DNA of 64,000 nucleotides from Amorphophallus konjac (lineage: Eukaryota > Streptophyta > Magnoliopsida > Alismatales > Araceae). Within the stretch, counting starts at the first letter, position 1, and each line of letters opens with the position of its first letter. A program made the translations under genes and the position numbers. Under the pieces are notes generated by a model. It was not told the DNA's origin. It did no database searches and worked only from the letters and a program-made list of their open reading frames with translations. Below, piece by piece: positions 1 to 11,085 of this stretch. The stretch covers positions 682,001 through 746,000 of the forward strand of contig CM040129.1 in NCBI GenBank assembly GCA_022559845.1. The letters run 5' to 3'.

Positions 1-860
1 ACTCCCACAACGGAGACATGCTCCTAGTTTCCTCCAGCATTCTTCTGTTTTGTGACCAGCCTTGTCACAATGCTTGCATACTACGTTTGAAGGGGTAGTG
101 GTGATAGAGAAAGGCTTGGATTTCTTGTACTTCTGATCTTGAGAGGAAGAACCTCCATTATTGGGCCTCTTCTTAAGTTGGGTTTAAAAGAACCCGAACT
201 TGTGACTTGCTCCTTTTTGTCTTTCCCACGGATCCTATCAGATAATTCCGTGGCATCTTCAAGCAACTGAGCTCGGCGCACCATTTCAGTATAAACTTGA
301 ATATCCATAGGCGCCAATTGAGTAATGTAGTGAGGCCTAAGCCCATTAAGAAATCTACGAGCTTTCATCTTTTCCGTGCTAATCAAATGCTTAGCATATC
401 TAGACAGTCTAGAGAACTGTGCTTCATAATCAGCCACCGATAAAGATCTTTGCTTTAATGCGGCAAATTCGGCGGCCTTCTTTTCCTGGACCCTATCAGA
501 GAAATATTTGGCGTTGAAATATTCAACGAATTCACCCCATGTAACTTGAGTTGGGTCAATAGTAGCTTCAATCGACTCCCACCAGCATCTAGCATCCTTT
601 TCTAACTGGAAAGTAGCTAATAAGACTTTGTCCTGATCCGTGCATTGCATAACACGGAATATACGTTCAATCTCCCGAACCCAATGCTCGGCATCGTCTG
701 GATCGGTCGATCCCATGAACTTCGGGGGATTCATATTCTTGAATGCTTGGTGTAAGCTTCCAGCTCGTGGAGCACCACCTTGTGCTACCTGTTGTAGCAC
801 TTGGGTCATCCCTTGAAGGGTACGCTGCATGTTGCGCCATTGAGCACGTTCGGCAGCCAT
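1..860 (-). pseudogene. Ty3/gypsy gag, frameshifted, 3' end outside the window
   Basis: Gag is the structural protein that packages element RNA. Reading starts at ATG 860 on the minus strand. Residues about 50-210 form a retrotransposon gag domain, with motifs such as WVREIERIF, CWWESIE, WGEFVEYFNAKYF and LKQRSLSVADYEAQF. The open frame ends near base 81, but an adjacent frame over bases 1-80 encodes a CCHC zinc knuckle (C-x2-C-x4-H-x4-C). One small indel near bases 165-185 would therefore explain the break. It lies downstream of the A primer-binding site as expected for gag. The frameshift makes it a probable pseudogene; a sequencing error cannot be excluded for a single-base indel. Confidence 0.85.
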
Positions 861-1014
861 TATCCTACAATTACGATAGCTACGTTAGTATTATATCACT
901 ATGATCTTATAAAGGACTCATTGATCATTTAACCCTTGGTTCTACCCACTCTCACTTGGTTAAAGGTTTTGAAACCTATCCTTGGACTTGGGTTTCCTAG
1001 GAATTGAATACCTT

Positions 1015-1027
1015 AGGCTCTGATACC
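1015..1027 (-). other. Primer-binding site of gypsy A
   Basis: The minus strand reads TGGTATCAGAGCC, the complement of the 3' end of plant initiator methionine tRNA. It lies 8 bases inside the LTR edge at 1036, the normal place for minus-strand DNA priming. Confidence 0.9.
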
Positions 1028-2428
1028 ACAAAGACTGTCACGCCCCGAGCGCGGAAGATACCCGGAGATGCGCGACGTGTCTATATCAATCATGTCAATC
1101 AGAGTGGTCGTGTATTCGACACAAGACAGAGATGCGCAAAATAGCAAGATAACCCAATCCTTTATTTCATAATGGATAGACTATTACAAATCCAATACTC
1201 TGTTTAATAAAAAGGAAAAGAATACATATTTGACTCAAGAAACTATAGAAAAGACTAGACGACACTTGTAGAAGCTCTATCACTTTCACTCTTGACCATT
1301 CCCATCCGATTGACTTCCATCGTCGTCGGACTTACCTGAAAAGTAGAAAGGGACAAACGGAATGAGCGAACGCTCAGTAGGAAATTATATCTCAAGTACT
1401 AGCGAGGGGTTTAAGTAATTACATTTTCATGAATGCAATAAAGCTATGCATGCTCGCATAAAACGACAAGATAGAGAGAATGTAATATCAAGAAAATAAG
1501 ACGAACTTAGTCATGAACTTCCAACAAGATAACAAGTTTATTCGAGATATTCAAGCAAGTACATTTAACAAGTCATGTCAAGAACTTTGGCTATCATGTA
1601 TCAAGCAAGTAAATTACCCCTTTTCGGGCCACGCATTTCATGTAAAGTCAAGTACGATTCAAGTACAAGATGTGTGTGGAATGTCCAATCAAGCAAGTCA
1701 AGTACTCGGTATAATGCCAGATACCTTATCATTTTAACTCCCATGGGCACAAGTACTTTCGGGTGCTCCTCCCAGGACCAGATCGGGCCCTATATGCGCA
1801 GGCATTTATCATGTGTTTTGACATCCACTCTTGTTTATATAGCCAATATAGAATTTCAATAATCAAGCTTGTAGACACGTATGACAACTTTGATAGAATA
1901 GAGTCCAAAATATGACAAAGGACATAGAATGGCGATAATAACGGTATAATCACGATGTCGATAAAACTAGGTAGAATATGGTTCCCTTAACTTAGGTACC
2001 ATGACAAATCAATATGGACATTCTTTATATAGAATTTAGGTCCACATGAACATAAGATCAAGCAAGATACCCTCATTCTTATCATAGAATTGAGGTTTAC
2101 AAGAATGACATGATATGGCATGATATCATCATCCCATTAAGAATTTCTTATGATATACTCTTTGTATAATCATAAGGGCCGGTATACCATGTTTCTTTAG
2201 ATTGACATGGCAAGGATCGTGTAATGGGTTTTTAGGGTACAACCAGCTCAGTCGGCCTTGAGGGAATCCAAGGCTACGAGGAGTCTTACGGAGGTCTCTA
2301 TGACTAACTCGCTAGTCCAAAGGAACGGAATGTCCAATGGAGAGCTTGTATGTCAATGAGAGTTGAGTGTGATCGATAAATCAACATGAAACGTGGGACT
2401 ATACTCACGGAGTGGAGAATAGTGCCGA

Positions 2429-2449
2429 TATATATATATATATATATAT
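2429..2449. repeat. (TA)n microsatellite in gypsy A LTR
   Basis: About ten uninterrupted TA dinucleotides are visible. Confidence 0.95.
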
Positions 2450-2503
2450 GTATAATATGAAACCATCGGTAATAGAATCAGGATAAAATCAGTTTACAGT
2501 AAA

Positions 2504-3146
2504 ATAACGACTTAAGTAAAGTCGTGTATTGAATAATTAACGCCTAACAGAAGGGCGTTTACATATATTGCCAATTTGCAGAATTTCCATTATTTCATTA
2601 ATTTATCAAAAACACGCCTTTCCTGGGGGCGTTTCTTCAAAGTTGACGACTGCAGAGGCAGGCGTCTCATCATTTACATATTCGACAGGATATAATTATT
2701 CTCAGAAATTTATCAAAAACGCGCCCTTGGAAGGGGCGTTACTTTCTAATTCCATTTTACAGAATATGTGAATTTCAGGATTTTAACAGATACACGCCCT
2801 AGGAAGGGGCGTTACTTTTCAGATTCACGCCTTGTACTGGGGCGTTAGAATATGGAAAACGACTTTGTCCAAGTCGTGAATTTCAAGGGATTTACGATAT
2901 TTTAATAAATAATATTTCGAGAGACAGGAGACATGTCATGGCAGTAAAATTTAACAGGAATTCACAGAGTCATGCAAGATATTAAAAATCAATATTTCAT
3001 ATGTATTGTAATTTTTAAACAGGATCAATCATTAATCACATGCGATTCTTATGAAATTAACGCCTGCGTAGAGGGCGTCAAATATTAAATTGACGACCAC
3101 TAGCATGGTCGTTTCTTTTAAATTAGCGCCCTAATCAAGGGCGTTT
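2504..3146. repeat. Cluster of short palindromes (ACGCC...GGCGT and ACGAC...GTCGT) in gypsy A LTR
   Basis: At least nine imperfect inverted repeats of 20-26 bp are present, with arms AACGCC/GGCGTT or ACGAC/GTCGT and a loop of roughly 8-10 bases. They lie near 2504, 2539, 2610, 2645, 2717, 2792, 2826, 2857, 3058, 3092 and 3125. The right arm is often followed by TTTCTT or TAC. The cluster lies downstream of the TATA box in the minus-strand sense, so it would be transcribed. Confidence 0.9.
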
Positions 3147-3605
3147 CTTTCAAAATTTTGCAGAAAACGTAATAAAACCTTATAAACAGTATGCATGCCA
3201 TGCTCATATACGTATGTATAGATATCTTGCATTAATTCTTATTTGGGCTACAATAACTTGAGAAAATCCTACCTTAATTGATAATCTGGAGATCGACGTG
3301 AGGTGTTCTGAAACTCCTACGACTTGGCAGCAAGAAAGGGCAGGAAGATGATTGATGAGGATGAGAGAACCTGCAGAAGATATATCAAAGATATCAATCT
3401 TCTTTGTAATGGCTTGCTGGAAGCGAAGAAATAAGAACTTACATAAGTTCTTCAGGACGCAGATCTTCTTAACCTGTACAGAAGAGAAGGAGATGAAGAG
3501 TCAGTAACTCTTCATATGCTTTAAAAAAAAAGAGAAGAACGTTCGGTTCTTCACTCACCGTAGCAGACGATCGATAAAATAGGTTTAGGGTTTGTTCGAT
3601 CAAGA

Positions 3606-3614
3606 CTATTTATA
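3606..3614 (-). promoter_or_regulatory. TATA box of gypsy A LTR
   Basis: The minus strand reads TATAAATAG, a near-consensus plant TATA box, about 490 bp inside the LTR start at 4106. Confidence 0.65.
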
Positions 3615-3755
3615 GGATTTTGGAGTCCTAACAAGAGTAGGGTTTGATTGAGGGTAGTATATCCCTAATAGAGTCCTTACTCTAATAGATACTTACTAGA
3701 TTAGGTTGATCTTCCCTGGATAAGCTCTGGGTTCGAACGGTTCACGAACTGAATT

Positions 3756-3995
3756 AACGCCTTAGGTCAGGGCGTGTATTCGTTAATTGACGCCTTGCAT
3801 AAGGGCGTTTCTTAAAAAGCGCCTTGAAAAAGGGCGTTTCGTGTTTTAAAACACGCCCAAGATAGAGGCGTTTCTTTTACTTACCCATTTGGTCGCGTGA
3901 GAACTGACGACCGTAGGTGTGGGCGTCCTTTCTTTATTCACGCCATGGATAGAGGCGTTTCTTTATAAATTAACGCCTTAATAAGAGGCGTTATT
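3756..3995. repeat. U3 palindrome cluster of gypsy A (ACGCC...GGCGTTTCTT)
   Basis: Seven close-packed imperfect palindromes lie near 3756, 3790, 3820, 3850, 3905, 3943 and 3973. They have the same arms as the downstream cluster but different loops. The nearest starts about 142 bp upstream of the TATA box in the minus-strand sense. Confidence 0.9.
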
Positions 3996-4125
3996 TTTAA
4001 TTTGTTTTATTTCGTCCAATTAACCCTATTCCTTTTATATATATATTACTTCTGTAATATATATGTTTTAATTCATTTCAATTATTCATTTATTAGGGTT
4101 GCTACATACATAGATATGCAAATGA

Positions 4126-7100
4126 TCATGACTCAGACTCGTCTATCCTACAAACCCCTAATTCTCTCCTGAATGTTGTGAATTTATCTTCACTTAGAGG
4201 TTTGGTGAAAATGTCGGTAATATGTTGGTCTGTTTCAATGAACATGATTTCTACATCACCCTTGCTCCCATGATCCCTGAGAAAATGATATCTAATCTCA
4301 ATATGCTTTGTGCGAGAGTGATGGACTGGGTTCTTTGACAAGTTTATGGCTGAATTGTTGTCACACAAGATGGAAGTGTTTTTGAAGAAAATGCCATAAT
4401 CAATCATCTGTTGTTGGATCCATAGCACCTGGGCAACACAACTCTCGACAGCCACATATTCGTCTTCGGCGGTTGATAGAGCCACTGAGTTCTGTTTCTT
4501 GGAGGCCCATGAGACCACGCATCCTCCAAGAAATTGGCAATACCCGCTGGTGCTTTTCCGATCCACTTTACAACCCGCATAATCGGCATCGGAATAAGTA
4601 ATTAAATCAAAGCTCGAATTATGCGGAAACCACAATCCTAAATTACTTGAACCAGCAATATATCTGAAAATTCGTTTAACAGTCGACATGTGTGATTCTT
4701 TTAGATTGAACTGAAATCGTGCACACAAACACACAGCAAATTGAATGTCGGGCCTGCTGACAGTTAAATACAACAAGGAACCTATCATGCTTCTGAAGAG
4801 TTTTTGATCCACGGATTTACCTGATTCATCTTGATCACTTTTTATTGAGGTGGACATGAGAGTTGGTTGTGGTTTGGTAGAGGTCAGATTGAACTTTTTC
4901 AGCAGCTCCATTGCATACTTCTTCTGATGTATGAACATACCGTCAGCCATCTGTGTGACCTGCAATCCCAAGAAGAATGTCAATTCTCCCATAAGACTCA
5001 TTTCAAACTCACTTTGCATCAATTTGGCAAAGTCTTTGCTGAGAGCATCTTTGATAGAGCCAAAAATAATATCATCTACGTAAACTTGAACAATTAAGAT
5101 TTCCTTACCATTCAACTTCGTGAAAAGAGTTTGATCAATATTACCTCGTTTGAATCCATTTTGAACGAGGAATTCACTTAATCGTTCATACCATGCCCGG
5201 GGTGCTTGTTTCAGACCATAGAGTGCCTTGTCTAGCTTGAACACATGGTCTGGATGCTTCGTGTCCTCAAACCCCGGTGGTTGCTCTACGTACATGTCCT
5301 CCTGTATGTAGCCATTCAAAAATGCACTATTAACATCCATTTGAAACAATCTAATGTTGTTACAGCATGCAAATGCTAATAAGACTCTAACTATCTCGAG
5401 TCTTGCTACTGGAGCAAAAGACTCATCGAAATCAACTCCAAGCTCTTGGCTATAGCCTTTAACTACAAGCCTGGCCTTATTTCTAGTTACCACTCCTTGA
5501 TCATTTGTTTTGTTTCGAAAAACCCAATTTGTTATGATCACTAAGTGGTTTCTAGGACATGGCACGAGGAACCATACTTTGTTCCTTTGGAACTGGTGTA
5601 GTTCTTCTTGCATAGCCATGATCCAAGACTCATCTTTCAAGGCTTCTTCTATAGAGAGAGGTTCAAACTGGGAAAGTAAGGTAATATAGTCTTGATTTTC
5701 AACTTCCCTGAAGGAGGCTCGTGTTCTTGTTCCGTCTTCAACATTGCCGATCAGATTCTCCGACGGATGGTCCTTTTCGAAAGTCCATTGCCTTGGAAGC
5801 TGTTGTTCCAACTGATCTTCCTGATTTACATCATCTTCTTGTGGTTCTTTTACTTCTTGTTTTTCAGTTTTTCCTTCCATCATCTCGATATTACCCTCAT
5901 TCAATTCATCGTCTTGCAAAACAGATTTTTCATTAGTACTTTTATAAGATGATTCATCAATGATGACATGGGGGCTTTCCTCAACTATAAGAGTTCTCAA
6001 GTTGTACACTCGATAAGCTCTTGAGCTAAGAGAGTATCCAAGAAATATACCTTTGTCACTTTTGGGGTCAAATTTAGCCAGGTCCACCTTACCATTGTTG
6101 TTAATGTAACAAATTGAGCCGAACGGTCTAAGATAGGAAATGTTTGGCTTCTTATCTCGGTACAGCTCATAAGGGGTTTTCTTCAACAGTGGTCTTACCA
6201 TGACGCGATTGACAATGTAGCAAGCAGTGTTCACTGCTTCAGCCCAAAAGTACCTCGACAAGTTGTTCTCGTTTAGCATGGTTCTTGTCATCTCAATTAG
6301 CGTCTTGTTCTTCCTTTCAACAACACCATTCTGTTCGGGGGTTCTTGGTGCAGAGAAGTCATGCGTATAGCCTTGAGCCCTGCAAAAGTTGCTGAACTCA
6401 TGGTTATCAAATTCCTTACCGTGATCGCTCCGCACGGCTTTGATGCAACACCCCTATTCATTTTGAACTACCCTGCAAAATACTTCAAATTATGTCAGGG
6501 CATCATTTTTATGTGAAAGGAAGTAAACCCAACAAAATCTTGAGTAATCATCCACAATGACAAAGCCATATAATTTTCCACCCAAGCTATGTGTTCTGCT
6601 TGGTCCAAATAGGTCAATGTGGATTAACTCAAGGGGACTTGATGTAGTTACATCATTCTTGCATTTGAATGATGTCCTTGTTTGCTTACCCATGCTGCAC
6701 GCCCCACAGACTCCTTCATCAGTAACCTTCAGCTTAGGCAATCCAACAACCAAATCATTTCGTGACAGTTTTAGCAAAATATTAAAACTAGCATGTCTAA
6801 GTCGGCGATGCCAAATCCAAACATCATCATTATTCCTTGCAACCAAACACAGATTTTTATGAGAGGGTTCATCCAAATCAATCATATATACATTGTTATC
6901 TCTAAAACCAATGAACTTTATCCCATGAGTATTTTTATTCACAACGGTGCAGTGGTTAGAATCAAAAGTCACATTGCATCCTTTATCACAAAGTTGACTT
7001 ATACTCAAAAGATTATGATGCAATCCTTTCACAAGCAAGACATTCTCAATGGCATGATTTTGATTCTTACCTATCTTACCTTCTCCGATGATTTTGCATC

Positions 7101-7239
7101 TGTCCTTACCACCAAATGCCACTGTTCCACCATCCTTTTCATGCAGGTCCGCAAACAATTCTTTGTTTCCCGTCATGTGCCGAGAGCATCCACTGTCTAA
7201 ATACCACCTATTCCTTTGAGCTCTCAAGTAGACCTGCAA
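4126..7239 (-). pseudogene. copia B pol (protease, integrase, reverse transcriptase, RNase H), stop-interrupted
   Basis: This is one minus-strand frame broken by two stops between 6492 and 6435, TAA at 6492-6490 and a TAG shortly after. The first part (7239-6490) has the aspartic protease motif WYLDSGCSRHMTG, the integrase zinc-binding segment (HRRLRHASFN ... CGACSMGKQTRTSF) and the start of the DDE core (DLFGPS, VDDYSRF). The second (6435-4126, 769 codons) continues with RSDHGKEF and PEQNGVVERKN. It then has RT (WVFRNK, KARLVVKGYSQE, YGLKQAPRAWYERL, YVDDIIFGS) and RNase H (YSDADYAGCKVDRKSTSG, CDNNSAINLSKNP). The frame ends with TGA at 4128-4126. RT and RNase H motifs look complete, so decay is recent or slight. 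It cannot make a full polyprotein as it stands. Confidence 0.92.
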
Positions 7240-8135
7240 TCACAATCAAATATCCATGGCATGCCCAAGATATTACTCCTGACCTCCATGGGCAAGACAT
7301 CACACCTGTTGAGTCTCGAAAGGTGGCAATCAAGAGGGGAGGGGTGAATTGATTGGCCAATTAAAATTCTTTCGAAGTTAAACCAAGTAAATTAAGCATA
7401 CAGGCACTAGATCTCACCCGAACATGGGTACACTTGTGAAAGCATGTGGATTATGGTAGGTGTTTGACAATGGAATTGGTGTACGCTCAACTTACCATGA
7501 AGCCCACTCGACTATGGATGCGGAAGAACAAACCACAAGTGACACACGGAATTTTTAGGTGGTTCGGGTACACTGCCGTGTCCCCTACGTCCACCCCTCA
7601 CTTGTGAGGATCAAGACTTCACTATGAAGTGAGCCACACACACACGCTGTGTAGAACAGTAAACACACATATGCGGCACCTGATCTAGGCTATCACAAAC
7701 ACACACACACACACACGTTCGTGTTTCCGAACACGAACAACCCACACACAGATCTGAATCAAGTTTTACATCAAATGCTCAAGTAAACACAAAGTAAATC
7801 TGAGAGTAAGGAGTGAAGAATGATTTATCCTGGTTGAAGCTCCCCCTTTCACTTCCTTGAATGTAATTGAATGCTTCTGCAGGAGGAAGATCAATCCTTG
7901 AGGAAGAATGAAGCTTTGTCGTACAAATGAGGTTGCAGCTTTGATAACCCACGCAGCTTGTTGTTGGGGATGATATGGAGACTTGATTCAAGCTTCTTCC
8001 CTTCACTTTCAGGCTCAGAACAAGGTGGAAGAAGGCCCTTGAGCTGCTGCTGCGAACCTGCACACTGTAAGGTTATAACAAGAAGCACTCCTTTTTAATC
8101 TTTCTCACCCTTAGGGTTTCATACCCCAATATGAT

Positions 8136-8145
8136 GTATATAAGG
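8136..8145 (-). promoter_or_regulatory. Possible TATA box of copia B LTR
   Basis: The minus strand reads CCTTATATAC. It is the only TATA-like site between the palindrome array and the LTR end. The plus strand (GTATATAAGG) reads equally well, so orientation is uncertain. Confidence 0.35.
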
Positions 8146-8283
8146 AGCTAGATCCGTTCAAAGACACCCTAGAGACCAGATCCACAATACCTGGAGCGAT
8201 TTAGAGAAGTTGGAATGGTTGGAAAGACTTTTGGTGCAAGTGCACGGAAGTCCAAAATGACGGCTCAAGGTTCGTAACTGAAA

Positions 8284-8615
8284 GGGTCGACCCTTGGGGT
8301 CGACCCTCATGGGGGTTTTAGAGGGTTTAAGGGTTTCTGGGTCAATGGGTCGACCCTTGGGGTCGACCCTCGGGGGTTGTCCGTGCGGGTTTGGAAATAA
8401 GTTTTCAGGGGTCGACCCTCATGTGAATAGGTCGACCCTTGGGGTCGACCCTTGCATGTGTGGTGAAGGAACCCGCCGGGTTTTAAATTAAGTTACCCAG
8501 GGGGTCGACCCTTGCGGCTGGGGGTCGACCCAATGGGTCGACCCTTTCAGCTGGAGATTAAAAATCCAAGTTTACAGAACCAGGGGACCTAGGGGTCGAC
8601 CCAATGGGTCGACCC
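8284..8615. repeat. Array of twelve GGTCGACC/GGGTCGACCC palindromes in copia B LTR
   Basis: Twelve GTCGAC hexamers fall in about 330 bp, nearly all extended to GGGTCGACCC. They are often paired, with CCTTGG or AAT between the pair members. Spacing between pairs is irregular, 30-90 bp. The array starts about 140 bp from the TATA-like site. Confidence 0.95.
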
Positions 8616-9121
8616 TTGTTCCAGAACTTCCAAAAGGTTGATTAAAAGGTCACTAAGTCCAAGAACAAGTCATGGGATTTCAAGTTGGGTTTTTAAAACA
8701 TGAGAGGGAATCTTGTAAGGACAAGATGAAGAAAAACCCAATACATTTAAGCTTAGAAAAGACCCAGACCAATATGACCATTGAGATCAAAAATAATGAA
8801 CATCAAACCACAAGATTAAGGGCCAATGAGTTGAAGTGGATTTCACCGACCGTCCTTGAGCTTCTTAAGCACTTATACACGTTCCTTGACATGTAAAGAC
8901 ATAACTTATGAATTAGATGTAGCATTGTAATTTTTGAGTTTAAGAAGCTTACCCGTTGAGGTTGTTCTTTAACCTCCTTAGCTCCAAGATCTCAATAACA
9001 TGTTGAGCTTTTCAAGACTTTATATGCTAGAACACTTCGAGGACAATATATATACATATAGTGTTTGGTCATCATCAAAAGTCATCACAAATAAGCATTT
9101 ACTCAAGGAGGGGGTTCAACA

Positions 9122-10927
9122 ACACCAAATCTGATCCTCATATGGGTGGAAGAGTATCGGTACGAGACTTCTCGACCGAACTGGAATAGAAGTCGCATCC
9201 ACCCAAGACACCTGGTAAGGGTGAGGATGATCCATAAGTGTCAACCCCAGGCGTGTAACGGTCCCGGTGGAGATTTCATTAATGCAATTCCCACTATCAA
9301 TGATGACCTTGCACACCTTACCACTTAGGCGGCTGTAGGTGTGGAAGATCGTGGTACGACGCCAGTCATCGCTCTCCCTCGGCTGGGCCAGAATACAACG
9401 AACGACCCCAAGCCTATCATCACTCGGCACATCCTCGGTGCCCACCTCTCGGATGCAGCTGACTGCTCCCTCATCTAGTTGAAACTCCTCAGCCATGTCA
9501 ACCCCAGCCTCATAACTCACCTCTGCTAGGGCCGGTGGAGGCTCCTCATGATCAGCACTCTCAATGGCTAGGGTCCTCGTAGGACAAGAAGAGGCATAGT
9601 GACCAAACCCCTGACAACGATAACAACGGCTACGGGAACCACCGTCCTGGGGAAAACCTCCCACGATAGGGGCCTTCCCCTTATCATCTCGCCTGACAGG
9701 TGGTGGAGTAGTATGACGGCGAGTGGGAGGGGCAGGTAAGGCTGGCACATGCTCTCTCATGGGAAAAGGACGTGGGCGAGGGGGAAGATCCTGGTGAGGG
9801 GCCTCAGGGGATCTGAAAGGTGGGCCCCTCTGGGATGGCATGGGCACAACACGCTGCTCGAAGGTGCGCTGATACGGTGGCCTCACCCAAGGTAGGGTAT
9901 CACTCTCTAACTCGAACTGCTCCATCTCACGTGTTACCTGGTAGGCATGATCAATAGTAGTCACACGCTGACGGAACAACTCATGCTGATAAATCTAACG
10001 AAGTCCCCTCCGAAATCGGGAAAGGGTCAACGCGCCCTCCTCACGAGCTCCACACCTCAATAGAAGCTCGTCTAACTCATCGATATACTCTGACACAGAT
10101 CCGGTACCCTGAGTGATACTCTGCCATCTGTCAATCAACCGGTGTCGGTACGTTACGGGGACATACTTCTCCCAGAGTCTCGCCTTCATCTCCTCCCATG
10201 CGTCGATAGGCTCCTCAAATCGCTGCGCAAGATGATCCTCAAGGTTCGTCCAATAAGTCAAAGCACGACCCCTCAACATCGTCTTGGCGAAGAATGCTCG
10301 TCTAGGGTCGGACATCCCCATCCAATCAAAATAGCGGTTCATCCTACCTTCCCAGTCAAGATAAACCTGTGGCTCCAAGGAACCATCAAAGCTGGGAGCC
10401 TTGATGCGGGCGTTCCGAATATCCTAGTCCCGGTCTCGGGGCACCCTCCGCTCATCATCAAAGTCCAAATCACGCCTCCTGTACCCCCGGGCAGCGGGGG
10501 CCCTAGGAGTCTCACCCACCTCCTCCTCAACGGACTCTCCATCAAAATCCTCAACTCGACCATGCCCGTCATCAACGGGGGCAACCCTAGGGGGCGGGTG
10601 TCGAGGCACTGCCTAGGGATGCGGGCGCTGCGGCTGAGGGTGATCTACTAGTCGGTCGCACCTCTGATCTCGGATGGCTTCCTCTAGAGCAGTGATGCGA
10701 CCTACCATCCCCTGGACAGTATGGTCAAACTCGGTGACCCTATCCTCTATGCCTGCCAATCCCTCAATGAGGCGACGATCCATCATCTGTATGTCAGCCC
10801 TGAGCTGGGACAGTAACTTGGTCAAGTCTAGACCTCCCTGAGGGTCCACATGCGTGCCTGACACACTCGGGTGTGAACTTGACATCGGTGCTGACAAGAG
10901 ATACTCAGCATCGCTACGTGTGGGCAT
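9122..10927 (-). pseudogene. gypsy C gag-protease, three in-frame stops, truncated by copia B
   Basis: The minus-strand frame opens at ATG 10927 and stays in one phase to 9122, interrupted by TAG stops at about 10613, 10424 and 9995. Residues about 30-105 look like a coiled N-terminal segment. A retrotransposon gag domain follows at 10378-9995 (WEGRMNRYFDWM, RALTYWTNLE, WEEMKARLWEKYVP, YIDELDELLLRCG). Next come a Pro/Arg-rich linker, a CCHC knuckle (CYRCQGFGHYASSC) near 9640-9600, and an aspartic protease with IIDSGNCINEIS near 9210. The frame stops right at the copia B LTR, after DQIWC. All three stops are TAG and would fit CAG-to-TAG changes, though the ancestral codon is not known. Confidence 0.9.
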
Positions 10928-11068
10928 AAAACAAAAATGGCTAAACTACGATGCACTGACACACTATGATGCAAAATTGATGCAATTTTTTTTTAACGAT
11001 GCAAATGAACTAACAATAAATGCAAGATATGAAATGGCAAAGTGGTGACACCCTAGACTGCCGACCTA

Positions 11069-11081
11069 GGCTTTGATACCA
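11069..11081 (-). other. Primer-binding site of gypsy C (one mismatch)
   Basis: The minus strand reads TGGTATCAAAGCC, one base off the initiator-Met complement seen in the neighbouring elements. It lies four bases from the LTR edge at 11086. Confidence 0.8.
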
Positions 11082-11085
11082 AGAC

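Larger units (their letters stand above)
1..4106 (-). mobile_element. Ty3/gypsy LTR retrotransposon A, 5' part only
   Basis: On the minus strand this reads 5' LTR (4106 to 1036), primer-binding site (1027-1015), then gag (from 860), leaving the window at base 1. The gag domain is of the Ty3/gypsy type. The LTR starts TGTAGCAACCC and ends GGGGCGTGACA on the minus strand. The element directly abuts the 3' end of the pol of copia B, whose own 3' LTR is not seen, so A most likely inserted into B. The target duplication cannot be tested because the other end lies outside the window. Confidence 0.85.
1036..4106 (-). repeat. 5' LTR of gypsy A, about 3.07 kb
   Basis: It is bounded by TGTCACGCCCC at 1036 and GGTTGCTACA ending at 4106 on the plus strand, giving TG...CA ends in either orientation. 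A TATAAATAG box lies on the minus strand at 3614-3606, so U3 is about 490 bp and the transcribed R-U5 part is very long. It contains two clusters of short palindromes and a TA microsatellite. No protein-coding potential is visible in its 3 kb. Confidence 0.8.
4107..9121 (-). mobile_element. Ty1/copia (SIRE-like) retrotransposon B, gag and PBS deleted
   Basis: On the minus strand it consists of an LTR (9121 to 7307), 67 bp of spacer, then pol (7239 to 4126). The order protease, integrase, RT, RNase H identifies Ty1/copia. The 3' part is cut off by gypsy A at 4106. The element starts at 9121 inside the protease reading frame of gypsy C, so B inserted into C. No PBS or gag is found between LTR and pol. 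Confidence 0.85.
7307..9121 (-). repeat. 5' LTR of copia B, about 1.8 kb
   Basis: On the minus strand it starts TGTTGAACCCCCTCC at 9121 and ends GAGACTCAACA at 7307. Its final part (TTCACCCCTCCCCTCT) closely resembles the LTR end of SIRE-like element D. It contains a run of twelve GTCGAC palindromes and a CA microsatellite near 7697. Only one LTR is in the window, so the boundaries rest on the TG...CA ends and on similarity to D. Confidence 0.7.

Noticed and set aside
1015..1027. tRNA-like match (initiator Met)
   Set aside because: Only 13 bases match; these are primer-binding sites of LTR elements, not tRNA genes.
5692..5952. Plus-strand hydrophobic ORF opposite copia B pol
   Set aside because: It is antisense to a well-supported pol reading frame and lies over its acidic linker, which gives Phe/Leu-rich antisense.
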